Below are positions 1 through 9,095 of a stretch of 33,027 nucleotides of DNA, one piece after another. The notes beneath the pieces were generated by a model, which searched no databases, had not been told where the DNA came from, and was given only the letters and a program-made list of their open reading frames with translations. The DNA lies in assembly GCA_040775095.1 (NCBI GenBank), contig JAXGTD010000031.1, positions 1 through 33,027 of the forward strand, given 5' to 3'. This stretch comes from JAXGTD01 sp040775095. GTDB taxonomy: Bacteria; Pseudomonadota; Gammaproteobacteria; Chromatiales; Chromatiaceae. Every line of letters starts with the position of its first letter. Position 1 is the stretch's first letter. Made by a program: the position numbers and the translations under genes.

Positions 1-1
1 G

Positions 2-232
2 ATCAAGACCGCCGAGACCACCTGTTATGAGATCTTCCGCGAGCTGCTGCGCGAGGCGCGTCAGTTCGAGGTGGAGACGCTCCTGGTACTGGCGTCCCAG
101 GAGGTGGTCGATCGGCTGCTCGATGAGGAATCCGCACACCTGGCAGAGCTCGCGGAGTTCATCGGCAAGCCGATACGCCTGCAAGCCGAGGCACTGTATA
201 CCCAGGAACAATACGACGTGGTGCTGATCTGA
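2..232 (+). CDS. rng: Ribonuclease G, C-terminal fragment
   Basis: This is the last 76 residues of an open frame that enters from outside the window and ends with TGA at 230-232. The peptide runs from IKTAETTCYEIFRELLREAR to YTQEQYDVVLI, which matches the C-terminus of the RNase E/G family: the KTxETxxYEIxRE stretch after the metal-binding region, and the short tail typical of RNase G rather than the long RNase E scaffold domain. RNase G is a cytoplasmic endoribonuclease that matures the 5' end of 16S rRNA and helps decay mRNA. The catalytic and S1 domains lie upstream, outside the window. Its position just ahead of yhdP is the usual gammaproteobacterial order, which supports rng over rne. 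Confidence 0.88.
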   Translation: MKTAETTCYEIFRELLREARQFEVETLLVLASQEVVDRLLDEESAHLAELAEFIGKPIRLQAEALYTQEQYDVVLI

Positions 233-418
233 GCTCAGGCGCCGTGGCGCAGACGACCGAGCCCCTGGTGGCGGCGGGGCCGGGGGAGGCGCGACGCATC
301 GGGGCTCATCTGCCTGGACCCGCACCAGTGGTGCCGTTGAACCAACATCCAGCCGTCGCGTCGAACCAGGCTGCCCCATCGCCTCACGGGAGCGCGCGGC
401 ACCCGATCCCCGCCCGCC

Positions 419-3400
419 ATGAAACTGCTGCTTAAATCAGTCACCGCCAAGGCCGTCGCGTTGCTCGCAACGCTGACCATCGGCTTTGCCGTGCTCCTGC
501 TGCTGGTGCGGCTGATGCTGCCGTACGCGAACGATCTGCGCGAGCAGGTGGGCCAGCAGCTTGGCGATTTCCTCGGGGTCGACGTGCGCGTCGGTGATCT
601 GGCCATCCGCCTCGAGGGGCTATCGCCCCGCCTGACGGTCATCGACGCGGAGTTGCACGACCCCGTCGGTGGCCACCTGCTGCTGAGCCTTCGGGAACTG
701 CGCGCCAGCCTCGATATCGCGGCGACGCTGCGCGCGCGCAAGCCGCGGATCGACGGTGTGACCCTGGTCGGCGCCGACGTCGAGGTACGGCGCACCGCCG
801 AAGGCAAGTTGCGCATCAGCGGCCTCGACGCGATGACAGGGAACGATCCCGACGCGATGGGCTTCTTCCTGCGCGAGGGGCGACTGCGGCTCGCCCAAAG
901 CACGCTGTACTGGAGCGACCGCTTCGCCGGCGTGCCAACGGTGGCGATCGCGATCGATCGGCTGGATTTCAACAACCATGGGCGTCAGCACCAGGTGCGC
1001 CTGGACGCCCATCTGGCACAGGATCCCGACAGGAGCTTGCGTCTGCTCGGCAGCCTCGATGGGGCCCCTCGGCGCCCCGACACCTGGTCTGGCCAGATCT
1101 ATGCGCAGTGGCACACGGGCGATGTCGCCCGGGTGCTGATCGGCCGTCTGCCGGCGGGGCTACGTCTGTCCACCAAACGGATGCAGATCGACGCCTGGGC
1201 CCGGCTGCAGGATGGCCGGATCATCGAATGCCTCGGCGAGCTTGCCATGGATGGCCTGCTGTTGCGGCGCACCGATGGCGCACCGCGGTCCTTCGGGGCG
1301 GGGCCGGTCCGGGCGCTGGCGCGTTGGCAGCCACGTGCCACCGGTTGGCGCCTGCAGATCGCGGATCTGACCCTCGCCCAATCCGGCCAGCCGCCGTGGC
1401 ACTCGGATCTGCTGCTGGAGCGGGATCGGCTACCCACGGCGGCCGGACCCGGGGGCGCCGCCGATGCCGAGCCGATCCCCGGCGCGTCGCGGGTGCGCTG
1501 GCAGGGGGCGGTCGAGCGCCTTCCGATCGAGCCGCTGCGCCGCCTCCTCGGCCTCGTCGACCTGGATCTGCCCACCCCGGCGACGCGGCTCCTGGCCGCG
1601 CCGATCGACGGCGAGCTGCGCGCCCTGGCGTGGCGGCTCGAGCAACGCGACGCGGCGCCGCATGCGATCGACTGGCGGGTGCTCGGCGACGTCAACGGGT
1701 TCGGCGCGGCCGCGGCCGCGCCGAACCCCGAGGTCCGGGGGCTGTCGTTGCAATTCGACCTGATGCCGGAGGCCGGCTATGCGCGCCTGGACACCTACGA
1801 CGGGTTGATCGACCTGAGACCGTTGATGTCTGCGCCGACCCGCTTCACGCGCCTGGAGGGCGAGATCGGCTGGGACATCATGCCGGCGGGCTCGATCCGG
1901 ATCAACGCGCCGCGGCTGATCGCGGACACGCCTGACCTGGAGACACTCACCCGGCTACGGCTCTGTGCCCATCCGTCCGGAGCCAGCCCGTTCATCGACC
2001 TGCAGACCCAGATCCGCGACGGCGACGCCGAGATCCTGGATCAGTACCTGCCAGTCGGGATCATGAACGATCAACTCGAGGCATGGCTCAAGCGCGCGCT
2101 GGTCTCCGGGCACCTGGATCATGGCGAGCTCCTGCTGCGCGGCAAGCTGGAGGACTTCCCGTTCGACGATCACCAAGGCCGGTTTCTGTTCTCCCTGGCG
2201 ATCTCCGACGCCATTCTCGACTATCAGCCGCCGCGGGCGCGACCGGCGGTGCCGCAGGGCGATGCACCCGCGCTCATGCGCGACGCCCAGAACGGCCGCC
2301 AGCTCGGCTGGCCAAGGTTGGAGGAGGTCGCGGCCGATGTCCGCTTCGAGGACCGCGCCTTCGAGGTCGATGTCAGCCAGGCGAAACTGCTCGAGAGCGA
2401 GGTGATCTCCGGGCATGCCACGCTGCCGGACCTCTGGAATCCGACCTATCTGCACATCGCCGCGCGCGGCGAGGGTCCACTGAGCGATGGCATGCGCGTG
2501 CTCCGAGAGACACCACTGTCCTACAGGCTCGGCGCCATTGCCGGGGCGCTCCTGGTCGAGGGCGACGTGGGCGTCGCATTGGAGCTTGGCGTTCCGCTGA
2601 AAAAGGAGCTGCCGTTCACCTACCGCGGTGAGCTGAGCTGGCGCGAGGGGGATACCGCCTCGGTGGGGATCTCGGGCACCGACCTGCGTTTCAACGACGT
2701 CAGGGGACGCCTGGACTTCGACGGGGATGGTCTGTCGGCGCGGCGCATCGATGCCATCGTCGATGCTCAGCCGGTGCGCGTCGACGTCGCAACCCTCGAC
2801 GCCGGCGGCCCGCGCGCGCGGACCCAGATCGGGATCGGGGGCCGCATCGGCATCGACGCGCTTCGTCGCCGTTTCCCAAACCGGCTCTGGCAGCTGGCCG
2901 GTGGAACCGCGGACTGGCGACTGGCGCTGACACTGAACAACGCCGATGTGCGCAAGCCAGATCCGCCGCTGGACTACGAGCTGCGCTCCGACCTGCGCGG
3001 TATCGGTCTGTCCCTGCCCGAGCCGTTGGGCAAGCGCGCCGGGGAGGCCATGGCGTTGTCGTTGAGCGGGCGCTTCGCGCGCACCGGGCCACTGGCGATC
3101 GACGCACGTCTCGGCAACCTCGGCGGGAGGCTCGAGATCGATCGACCGGTCGGTGGCATGGCCCATCTGGCGCGGCTCGCACTCGATCCCAGCGCGCTAC
3201 CCACGCGGCTACCGGATCGGCCGGGCATCGTCGTTGGGGGCCGTTTGCCCTCTCTCGATCTGGGGCCCTGGCTCACCTGGTGGGCCGAGCAGGGGCAGGC
3301 GCTCCTGGCGAGCGGGCCAGGCGGCAACGACGCCGCGCTGCCAATCCTGCCGTCCCACCTCGAGATCGGCGAGGTCCGACTCGGTGCACTCGGACTGCAT

Positions 3401-4540
3401 GGCGTCGATGCCACACTCGCACCCCGGGAAGGCGATGGTTGGAGCGTTCGCTTCAACGCGCGCGAGACCGATGGCGGCGTCGAGATCCCCGCCCAGCGGG
3501 CTGGCCCTGGCGCGGACGACGCCCTGCGCGTCCAATTCAGTCGGCTGGATCTCGCGACGCTCAAACCCGCGGGCGGCGGCGATGGAGCGGCAGACCTCGC
3601 GGACCCCCGCCGCCTGGGTCGGATCGCGCTTCGGGTCGATGCGCTGCATTGGGGCGAGGAGCTGCTCGGCCGGCTGGAGATCCGCACCGAGCCGATCACG
3701 GAGGGTGTGCGCTTTCGCGAGCTTACGCTCGTGGGTCCGCTTATCCGGATCGCGGGCGAGGGCCGCTGGAGCGTCGATACCACCGACTACCAACAGACCA
3801 CCGCAAGCCTGAGCGCGCAGAGCCCGAACCTCGGTGAGCTGTTGCGCACCATGGGATACTACGACGCGCTGCAGCGGGCGCCGGCGAGTGCGAAGCTCGA
3901 GCTGGCCTGGCCCGGCGGTCCGCAGGGGCTTTCCTTGCAGCGCGCACGGGGGACCTTCCGCTTCGACGTCGGTGCCGGCCAGTTGCTGGACATCGACCCC
4001 GGGGTTGGCCGGATGCTCGGAGTGCTGAACATGGGTGCGCTCCAGCGCCGTCTGAGCCTGGACTTCAGCGACGTGGTCGGGGACGGATTCGGTTTCGACG
4101 AGGCGAAGGGCAGCATTGGTTTCAGCAACGGCCTGGCGCACATCGAGCGCCTGGACATCCTTGCACCGACCGCCGACATCCGCATCACGGGGACGACCGA
4201 CCTGGTCGGCGAGCAACTCGACCAGGTCATTCGCGTGACGCCCAAGATCGGCTCCGGGGTGGCGATCGCCAGCGCCGTCGCCGGCGGGCCGCTGGTCGGC
4301 GCCGCCGTCTATCTGGCGGACAAGGTCGCCGGCGACGCTGTCGACCGCATCGGTCGCTATCAATACCTGGTCACGGGTCCCTGGGAAAAACCGCTGATGC
4401 GCCGCGCAAATGGCGCCGAGAGCGCGTCCGACCCCGCCAAGGCCCCGTCCGCGGGTGAGCCGCAGACCGGGTCACCCAGTGCGGCGCAACCCCCCGGCGC
4501 CGCGCCAGCGCACGACAACCCGTTCCTCGAGGGGTTCTGA
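419..4540 (+). CDS. yhdP: YhdP family AsmA-like envelope protein (DUF3971)
   Basis: The protein has 1373 residues, close to the usual 1250-1300 of YhdP. Residues about 10-33 form one hydrophobic N-terminal helix (an inner-membrane anchor). A very long periplasmic part follows, made of repeating beta-rich stretches. It ends with an AsmA-like C-terminal region (TADIRITGTTDLVGEQLDQV, then a glycine/alanine-rich hydrophobic stretch and KVAGDAVDRIGRYQYLVTG). A Pro/Ala-rich tail of about 45 residues closes the protein. In E. coli, YhdP acts with TamB and YdbH in moving phospholipids from the inner to the outer membrane; the same role is inferred here. The gene follows rng by 186 nt and precedes the Nit-type gene by 128 nt. 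The 419 ATG puts the anchor helix at the very start, so I kept it, although no clear ribosome-binding site is visible. Confidence 0.9.
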   Translation: MKLLLKSVTAKAVALLATLTIGFAVLLLLVRLMLPYANDLREQVGQQLGDFLGVDVRVGDLAIRLEGLSPRLTVIDAELHDPVGGHLLLSLRELRASLDIAATLRARKPRIDGVTLVGADVEVRRTAEGKLRISGLDAMTGNDPDAMGFFLREGRLRLAQSTLYWSDRFAGVPTVAIAIDRLDFNNHGRQHQVRLDAHLAQDPDRSLRLLGSLDGAPRRPDTWSGQIYAQWHTGDVARVLIGRLPAGLRLSTKRMQIDAWARLQDGRIIECLGELAMDGLLLRRTDGAPRSFGAGPVRALARWQPRATGWRLQIADLTLAQSGQPPWHSDLLLERDRLPTAAGPGGAADAEPIPGASRVRWQGAVERLPIEPLRRLLGLVDLDLPTPATRLLAAPIDGELRALAWRLEQRDAAPHAIDWRVLGDVNGFGAAAAAPNPEVRGLSLQFDLMPEAGYARLDTYDGLIDLRPLMSAPTRFTRLEGEIGWDIMPAGSIRINAPRLIADTPDLETLTRLRLCAHPSGASPFIDLQTQIRDGDAEILDQYLPVGIMNDQLEAWLKRALVSGHLDHGELLLRGKLEDFPFDDHQGRFLFSLAISDAILDYQPPRARPAVPQGDAPALMRDAQNGRQLGWPRLEEVAADVRFEDRAFEVDVSQAKLLESEVISGHATLPDLWNPTYLHIAARGEGPLSDGMRVLRETPLSYRLGAIAGALLVEGDVGVALELGVPLKKELPFTYRGELSWREGDTASVGISGTDLRFNDVRGRLDFDGDGLSARRIDAIVDAQPVRVDVATLDAGGPRARTQIGIGGRIGIDALRRRFPNRLWQLAGGTADWRLALTLNNADVRKPDPPLDYELRSDLRGIGLSLPEPLGKRAGEAMALSLSGRFARTGPLAIDARLGNLGGRLEIDRPVGGMAHLARLALDPSALPTRLPDRPGIVVGGRLPSLDLGPWLTWWAEQGQALLASGPGGNDAALPILPSHLEIGEVRLGALGLHGVDATLAPREGDGWSVRFNARETDGGVEIPAQRAGPGADDALRVQFSRLDLATLKPAGGGDGAADLADPRRLGRIALRVDALHWGEELLGRLEIRTEPITEGVRFRELTLVGPLIRIAGEGRWSVDTTDYQQTTASLSAQSPNLGELLRTMGYYDALQRAPASAKLELAWPGGPQGLSLQRARGTFRFDVGAGQLLDIDPGVGRMLGVLNMGALQRRLSLDFSDVVGDGFGFDEAKGSIGFSNGLAHIERLDILAPTADIRITGTTDLVGEQLDQVIRVTPKIGSGVAIASAVAGGPLVGAAVYLADKVAGDAVDRIGRYQYLVTGPWEKPLMRRANGAESASDPAKAPSAGEPQTGSPSAAQPPGAAPAHDNPFLEGF

Positions 4541-4668
4541 GCACCGGTCCATCCGCGGCGGCGGGCAGCCACCGCGTTGTTACTCGTCACCGACGCCGCG
4601 CAAGTGTTATCGTTCGGTACTCGGGACACGAACACAATGGGCATCCTGAGCGCTGCCAACGGAGCCGA

Positions 4669-5496
4669 ATGAGCCAGAAACCCCGGGTCGCCGCTGTCCA
4701 GATGGCCACCGGTCCGAATGTGAACGCCAATCTGATCGAGGTCGAGCGCCTGATCCGCGAGTCCGCGGAGGACGGCGCCCAACTGGTCGTGCTGCCCGAG
4801 AACTTCGCCTTCATGGGCAAGCACGACGACGACGTCCTCAGCTTGCGCGAGCCCGACGGCAACGGGCCACTGCAGACCTTCCTGTCGCGTACCGCCGCGC
4901 GTTATGGGGTCTGGCTCGTCGGCGGGACGATCCCGCTCGCCGCAACGTCCCCGGAGCGGGTACGCGCCGCCTGTCTGGTCTACGACGGCCGGGGCGAGCG
5001 CCTTGCCCGCTATGACAAGATGCACCTGTTCGACGTCAGCCTGCCCGGTGCCAACGAGCGCTATGAAGAGTCGGCAACGATCGAGCCCGGGGACGACATC
5101 GTCGTAATCGAGAGCCCGTTCGGCAAGCTCGGCCTCGCGGTCTGCTACGACCTGCGCTTCCCTGAGCTGATGCGCCGGATGCTCGACAGCGGCGTGGAGC
5201 TGATCGCCCTGCCGGCGGCCTTCACGGCGCTGACCGGCAAGGCGCACTGGGAGACGCTGGTGCGCGCCCGCGCGATCGAGAATCTCGTCTACGTTGTCGC
5301 CGCGGCCCAGGGCGGTTATCACCTCAACAGCCGCGAGACGCACGGCCACAGTATGATCGTCGACCCCTGGGGCGCGGTGCTGGCCCAGGTGCCGCGTGGC
5401 ACCGGCTCGATCTGCTGCCCCATCGACCGCACCTTCCAGGACACCGTGCGGCGGACCTTCCCAACCATCGGGCACAGGCGTTTGAAATGCCGCTGA
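4669..5496 (+). CDS. Nit-type carbon-nitrogen hydrolase (probable deaminated glutathione amidase)
   Basis: The 275-residue protein has the whole nitrilase-superfamily catalytic set: Glu44 in LPENFAFMG, Lys117 in RYDKMHLFDV and Cys159 in GLAVCYDLRFPELMRR. The loop ANERYEESATIEPGDD and the motif around YDKMHLFDV are those of the Nit1/NitB branch. Its members hydrolyse deaminated glutathione or omega-amides of 2-oxo acids and so repair transaminase side products. The protein is cytoplasmic, with no signal peptide. The gene sits between yhdP and tldD, as in many Gammaproteobacteria. The branch assignment rests on motif resemblance; omega-amidase (Nit2) is the main alternative. Confidence 0.85.
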   Translation: MSQKPRVAAVQMATGPNVNANLIEVERLIRESAEDGAQLVVLPENFAFMGKHDDDVLSLREPDGNGPLQTFLSRTAARYGVWLVGGTIPLAATSPERVRAACLVYDGRGERLARYDKMHLFDVSLPGANERYEESATIEPGDDIVVIESPFGKLGLAVCYDLRFPELMRRMLDSGVELIALPAAFTALTGKAHWETLVRARAIENLVYVVAAAQGGYHLNSRETHGHSMIVDPWGAVLAQVPRGTGSICCPIDRTFQDTVRRTFPTIGHRRLKCR

Positions 5497-5540
5497 CCCG
5501 GCGGCATCTCTTGGTTCATTCCGCTGCCTCCGAGCCCTTC

Positions 5541-6983
5541 ATGAACGACCCCCTCGATATCGCCCGGCACCGCATTCTCGCCCCTGTCGGCCTCGCAGAC
5601 GGCGACCTCGACCGCCTGATCGGGGCGCTGCACAGCCCCGCCATCGACGCCGCCGACATCTATTTCCAGAGCAGTCGGCTGCAGTCCTGGGTGCTGGAGG
5701 ACGGCATCATCAAGGACGGCAACTTCAACATCGAGCAGGGCGCTGGATTGCGCGCGATCAGCGGGGAGAAGACCGGGTTCGCGTATTCCGACGAGCTGCA
5801 CTTTCCGGCCCTGGCCCAGGCCGCGGACGCGGCACGGGCGATCACCCGCGGCGGCCACGCGGGGCAGGTGCAGATTGGCGGGCGCGCGCTGGCGCATCGA
5901 CTCTACGAGCCGCTAAACCCGATCGAGAGCATGGCCGACGCGGACAAGGTCGCGCTGTTGCACCGCGTCGACGCCGCGGCGCGCGCCATCGATCCGCGGG
6001 TCAAACAGGTCATCGCCAGTCTCGTGTCGGTGCAGGACACGGTGTTGGTCATCGGGGACGACGGGCGCATGAGCGCAGACGTGCGCCCACTGGTCCGGCT
6101 CAACGTCAGCGTCATCGTCGAGCAGGACGGGCGCCGCGAGCAGGCATCCAGCGGCGGGGGCGCGCGCCGGGACCTCGGCTACTTCCTCGAAGAGGACAGG
6201 GCGCTGGGTTTCGCACGCGACGCGGTCCGGCAGGGCCTGGTGAATCTCGGCGCCGACGACGCCCCGGCCGGGCGCATGACCGTCGTGCTTGGGCCCGGCT
6301 GGCCCGGCGTGCTGCTGCACGAGGCCATTGGCCACGGACTGGAGGGCGACTTCAATCGCAAGGGCACCTCGGCGTTCGCCGGACGCATCGGCGAGCGGGT
6401 TGCGGCGCCCGGCGTGACCGTGGTCGACGACGGGACACTGGCGGGCCGGCGAGGCTCGCTGAACGTCGACGACGAGGGCAACCCAACGCATTGCACCACC
6501 CTGATCGAGGATGGCGTGCTGGTTGGCTATATGCAGGACCGGCTCAATGCCCGACTCATGGGCGTGGCACCAACGGGAAACGGTCGCCGCGAGTCCTACG
6601 CGCACCTGCCCATGCCGCGGATGACCAACACCTACATGCTTGCCGGGCAGCGCGACCCGCGCGAGATCATCGCCTCGGTCGACAAGGGGCTCTACGCGGT
6701 GAATTTCGGCGGCGGGCAGGTGGACATCACGTCGGGCAAGTTCACGTTCTCGGCCAGCGAGGCGTACCTGATCGAGAACGGCAAGGTCGGGCGGCCGGTC
6801 AAGGGCGCGACGCTGATCGGCAACGGCCCCGACGTGCTGACCCGGGTCAGCATGATCGGCAATGACCTGGAGCTCGATGCCGGGGTCGGCACCTGCGGCA
6901 AGGAGGGCCAGAGCGTTCCGGTGGGCGTCGGCCAGCCGACACTGCGCATCGACGGCCTGACCGTTGGTGGCACCACAGCCTGA
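5541..6983 (+). CDS. tldD: Metalloprotease TldD
   Basis: This is the metal-bearing subunit of the TldD/TldE heterodimer, a cytoplasmic protease that degrades unfolded peptides and trims the leaders of some modified peptides. The zinc motif HEAIGH lies at residues 260-265, followed by GLEGDFNRKGTSAFAG. The frame is open from 5487 (498 residues, overlapping the previous stop by 10 nt), but I chose the ATG at 5541. It gives 480 residues, and DIYFQSS then falls at the same distance from the start as DLYFQSS in E. coli TldD (481 residues). The conserved tail NFGGGQVDITSGKF to CGKEGQSLPVG-like CGKEGQSVPVGVGQPTL is present. Its partner pmbA lies 158 nt downstream on the same strand. Confidence 0.94.
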   Translation: MNDPLDIARHRILAPVGLADGDLDRLIGALHSPAIDAADIYFQSSRLQSWVLEDGIIKDGNFNIEQGAGLRAISGEKTGFAYSDELHFPALAQAADAARAITRGGHAGQVQIGGRALAHRLYEPLNPIESMADADKVALLHRVDAAARAIDPRVKQVIASLVSVQDTVLVIGDDGRMSADVRPLVRLNVSVIVEQDGRREQASSGGGARRDLGYFLEEDRALGFARDAVRQGLVNLGADDAPAGRMTVVLGPGWPGVLLHEAIGHGLEGDFNRKGTSAFAGRIGERVAAPGVTVVDDGTLAGRRGSLNVDDEGNPTHCTTLIEDGVLVGYMQDRLNARLMGVAPTGNGRRESYAHLPMPRMTNTYMLAGQRDPREIIASVDKGLYAVNFGGGQVDITSGKFTFSASEAYLIENGKVGRPVKGATLIGNGPDVLTRVSMIGNDLELDAGVGTCGKEGQSVPVGVGQPTLRIDGLTVGGTTA

Positions 6984-7141
6984 GCGGCGGCCCACCACGG
7001 GCCCCCGCTCGCCGTACTCCGCGCCGCGTCCCGCCCGGCCGACCGCGCGCGTGGCAAGGCGCCTCGCCCCGGTTTGCCCAACCACCCAAACGTCATCATC
7101 TCCGCGCTGAGCCCAATTCCAGGAAACCCAACGTCACCACC

Positions 7142-8503
7142 ATGCCAAATTCAGTCGTTCCCTCGGCCGTCGAGGACACGCGCGAGCAGCTCGCCAGGCT
7201 CGAGCAAGCCATCGAGGATCTGCTGGCCGAGGCCCGCCGCCAGGGCGCCAGCGCGGCCGAGGCGGTCGTGAGCAACAGCACCGGGCTCGAGGTCAGCGTG
7301 CGACTCGGGGAGGTCGAGACCGTGGAGCATACCCGCGACCACGGGCTCGGCATCAGCGTCTTTTTCGGGCATCGCAAGGGGTCCTCGAGCACCTCGGACC
7401 TGAGTCCGGCGGCGATCCGGGACGCGGTCCAGCAGGCCTGCACCATCGCGACCCAAACGCAGGAGGATCCGTGCAACGGCCTCGCCGCGGCGCAGCTGAT
7501 GGCCACCGAATCGCCGGATCTCGACCTCTATCATCCCTGGTCGATCGCGGTCGCAGACGCGGTACGCCTCGCCGGGGAATGCGAGGACGCCGCGCGCGGG
7601 GCGGACCCACGGATCGTCAACTCCGAGGGGGCCAGCCTGTCGACCCACGCCGGTATCCAGGTCTACGGCAACAGCAACGGCTTCATCGGCGGATATCCCA
7701 CCACCCGCCACGGCCTGAGCTGTGCGGTGGTGGCCAAGGACGCGCAGGGGATGCAACGCGACTACTGGTGGACGAGCGCACGCTCGGCGGACGATCTGGA
7801 GGCGCCCGAGTCCGTCGGCCTGCGTGCCGCGCGGCGTACCCTCTCGCGGCTCGGCGCCCGCGCCCTGCCCACCTGCAAGGTGCCGGTGCTCTATCGCGCC
7901 GAGCTGGCGGCCGGGCTGCTGCGGCACCTGGCGAGCGCGATCAATGGCAACAGCCTGTACCGCAAGTCGAGCTTTCTGCTCGATATGCTCGGCGAGCAGA
8001 TCTTCCCCTCCTTTGTCCGCATAGACGAGCAGCCGCACAAGCCCCGCGGCCTCTCCAGCGCCCCGTTCGATGGCGACGGGGTCGCCACCCGCCCCCAGGC
8101 GTTCGTCGAGGGGGGCGTGCTGCGCAGCTACGTGCTCGACCACTATTCGGCGTGCCGGCTCGGCCTGCAGACCACCGGCAACGCCGGGGGCGTGCGCAAC
8201 CTCGGTGTCAGCATGGGCGAGCGGGACCGCGAGGCGATGATTCGCGAGCTCGGCACCGGCCTGTTCGTCACCGAGCTCATGGGGCACGGCGTCAACAACG
8301 TGACCGGCGATTATTCTCGCGGGGCCAGCGGCTTCTGGGTCGAGCACGGCGAGATCCAATACCCGGTGGAAGAGATCACGATCGCCGGAAACCTCAAGGA
8401 GATGTATCGGCACCTGGTCGCCGTCGGCAACGACTGCGACTTTCCGGGAAGCACCAGCACCGGATCGTGGCTCATCGAACAGATGACGATCGCCGGCGAA
8501 TAG
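7142..8503 (+). CDS. pmbA: Metalloprotease-like subunit PmbA (TldE)
   Basis: The 453-residue protein is the non-metal partner of TldD. It shows the family order: an N-terminal VSNSTGLEVSVRLGEVETVE segment, GISVFFGHRKGSSSTSDLS, a central GYPTTRHGLSC region, and a C-terminal LMGHGVNNVTGDYSRGASGFW followed by YPVEEITIAGNLKEM. It has no HExxH motif, as expected for TldE. TldD and TldE together make the active protease. Finding both in one strand-consistent block is common in Gammaproteobacteria, though yjgA, which often sits beside pmbA, is not here. The N-terminus (MPNSVVPSAVEDTREQ) is slightly longer than the conserved core. The ATG has no strong Shine-Dalgarno sequence. Confidence 0.93.
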   Translation: MPNSVVPSAVEDTREQLARLEQAIEDLLAEARRQGASAAEAVVSNSTGLEVSVRLGEVETVEHTRDHGLGISVFFGHRKGSSSTSDLSPAAIRDAVQQACTIATQTQEDPCNGLAAAQLMATESPDLDLYHPWSIAVADAVRLAGECEDAARGADPRIVNSEGASLSTHAGIQVYGNSNGFIGGYPTTRHGLSCAVVAKDAQGMQRDYWWTSARSADDLEAPESVGLRAARRTLSRLGARALPTCKVPVLYRAELAAGLLRHLASAINGNSLYRKSSFLLDMLGEQIFPSFVRIDEQPHKPRGLSSAPFDGDGVATRPQAFVEGGVLRSYVLDHYSACRLGLQTTGNAGGVRNLGVSMGERDREAMIRELGTGLFVTELMGHGVNNVTGDYSRGASGFWVEHGEIQYPVEEITIAGNLKEMYRHLVAVGNDCDFPGSTSTGSWLIEQMTIAGE

Positions 8504-8521
8504 CGCCGGACGGGCGCCGAC

Positions 8522-8794
8522 GTGTATCCGACCTCCGACGCCCTGGAACAGGCCGTGGCCATCATCGAGCAGTCCCCCGGGTCTGCAGCCGCTCTGACCC
8601 TGTTCGCGCTGGTCAACACCCTCGAATACGAGCGCGCCGGGTGCCTGTTCAAGCTCACGAAGCTGCGTGATCTCGACGTCCCGCACCGCGCGATTGCCTA
8701 TGGGCTCATGGAGCGGCTGGCCGAGGGGAGGATCGGTGACGAGGACTGGAACACGGCAAGGCGGCGCATGGACATCGCCATTCGTGGTGGTTGA
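8522..8794 (+). CDS. Small conserved-looking protein of unknown function
   Basis: The frame encodes 90 residues from a GTG start 18 nt after the pmbA stop, so it is probably the last gene of the tldD-pmbA transcript. The sequence looks alpha-helical and soluble (ALTLFALVNTLEYERAGCLF, then LRDLDVPHRAIAYGLMERLAEG), with an acidic-to-basic tail. There is no signal peptide, membrane segment or metal motif. I do not recognise a family. The regular spacing of hydrophobic residues and the close coupling to pmbA argue that it is a real gene rather than a random GC-rich frame. Confidence 0.6.
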   Translation: MYPTSDALEQAVAIIEQSPGSAAALTLFALVNTLEYERAGCLFKLTKLRDLDVPHRAIAYGLMERLAEGRIGDEDWNTARRRMDIAIRGG

Positions 8795-8820
8795 CACTGG
8801 CGGCGGGGGCCAGACGGGCG

Positions 8821-8871
8821 CCGGTTCCCGGAAGAAATCGCGTTAGGCGGCGTTCCAATCCAGGGAACCGG
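8821..8871. repeat. 9-bp inverted repeat with wide loop, followed by a G7 run
   Basis: CCGGTTCCC at 8821-8829 is exactly complementary to GGGAACCGG at 8863-8871, with 33 nt between them. A run of seven G (8870-8876) overlaps the right arm. There is no T-tract on either side, so it is not a standard intrinsic terminator. It could fold in the 3' end of the pmbA-operon mRNA, or be part of a read-through product of the minus-strand small RNA. Otherwise 8795-8958 holds nothing I can name. Confidence 0.4.
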
Positions 8872-8958
8872 GGGGGCCGCAGCGCATCGGCACGGACCGC
8901 GGCTGCAATGCCCCAGGGGTGCCGCGCCGCGTCGACTCGGGATGTGTATCGACAGGCC

Positions 8959-8998
8959 AAAATAAAGAAACCCCGGCGCTCGGGGGGGACCGCCGGGG
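8959..8998 (-). terminator. Intrinsic terminator of the C-rich small RNA
   Basis: On the minus strand a perfect 8-bp stem CCCCGGCG/CGCCGGGG (8998-8991 with 8978-8971) is followed at once by TTTCTTTATTTT (8970-8959). This is the strongest terminator signal in the window. It would end the small RNA and would also stop read-through from the HlyD/TolC-like genes upstream on the same strand. Confidence 0.75.
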
Positions 8999-9089
8999 CA
9001 ACCGAATCCCGGCAAGGGGGGGCCGGGAAACTAGGCCGCACGGGAGGGGGGGTCCCGCCAGCCTGAGTTACGTCATGTAACCTCGAACA
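8959..9089 (-). ncRNA. Candidate C-rich triple-hairpin small RNA
   Basis: Read on the minus strand, about 130 nt lie between a sigma70-like promoter and an intrinsic terminator. A small 5' hairpin (GTTAC/GTAAC, 9081-9067) comes first. Three GC hairpins follow. A has stem CGGGA/TCCCG (9057-9041) with a loop of exactly seven C (9052-9046). B has stem TCCCGGC/GCCGGGA (9028-9007) with a C-rich loop; its C run (9022-9016) is also seven long. C has stem CCCCGGCG/CGCCGGGG (8998-8971) with seven C (8988-8982) in the loop, followed by TTTCTTTATTTT. No credible protein frame covers it. Exposed C-rich loops are the hallmark of regulators such as Xanthomonas sX13 and actinobacterial 6C RNA, which pair with G-rich ribosome-binding sites. 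Homology to either is not shown; the likeness is architectural. The RNA lies antisense to nothing recognisable. Confidence 0.68.
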
Positions 9090-9095
9090 GTTAGG

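Noticed and set aside
1955..3166. 403-residue open frame on the minus strand over yhdP
   Set aside because: Shadow frame in GC-rich DNA; no family motif, and yhdP is unambiguous on the other strand.
5487..5540. N-terminal extension of TldD
   Set aside because: The extra 18 residues are not in the family; the start at 5541 gives the E. coli length and spacing.
7151..8797. 548-residue open frame on the minus strand over pmbA
   Set aside because: It is the antisense shadow of a clear pmbA; composition is Gly/Arg/Asp-rich with no recognisable domain.
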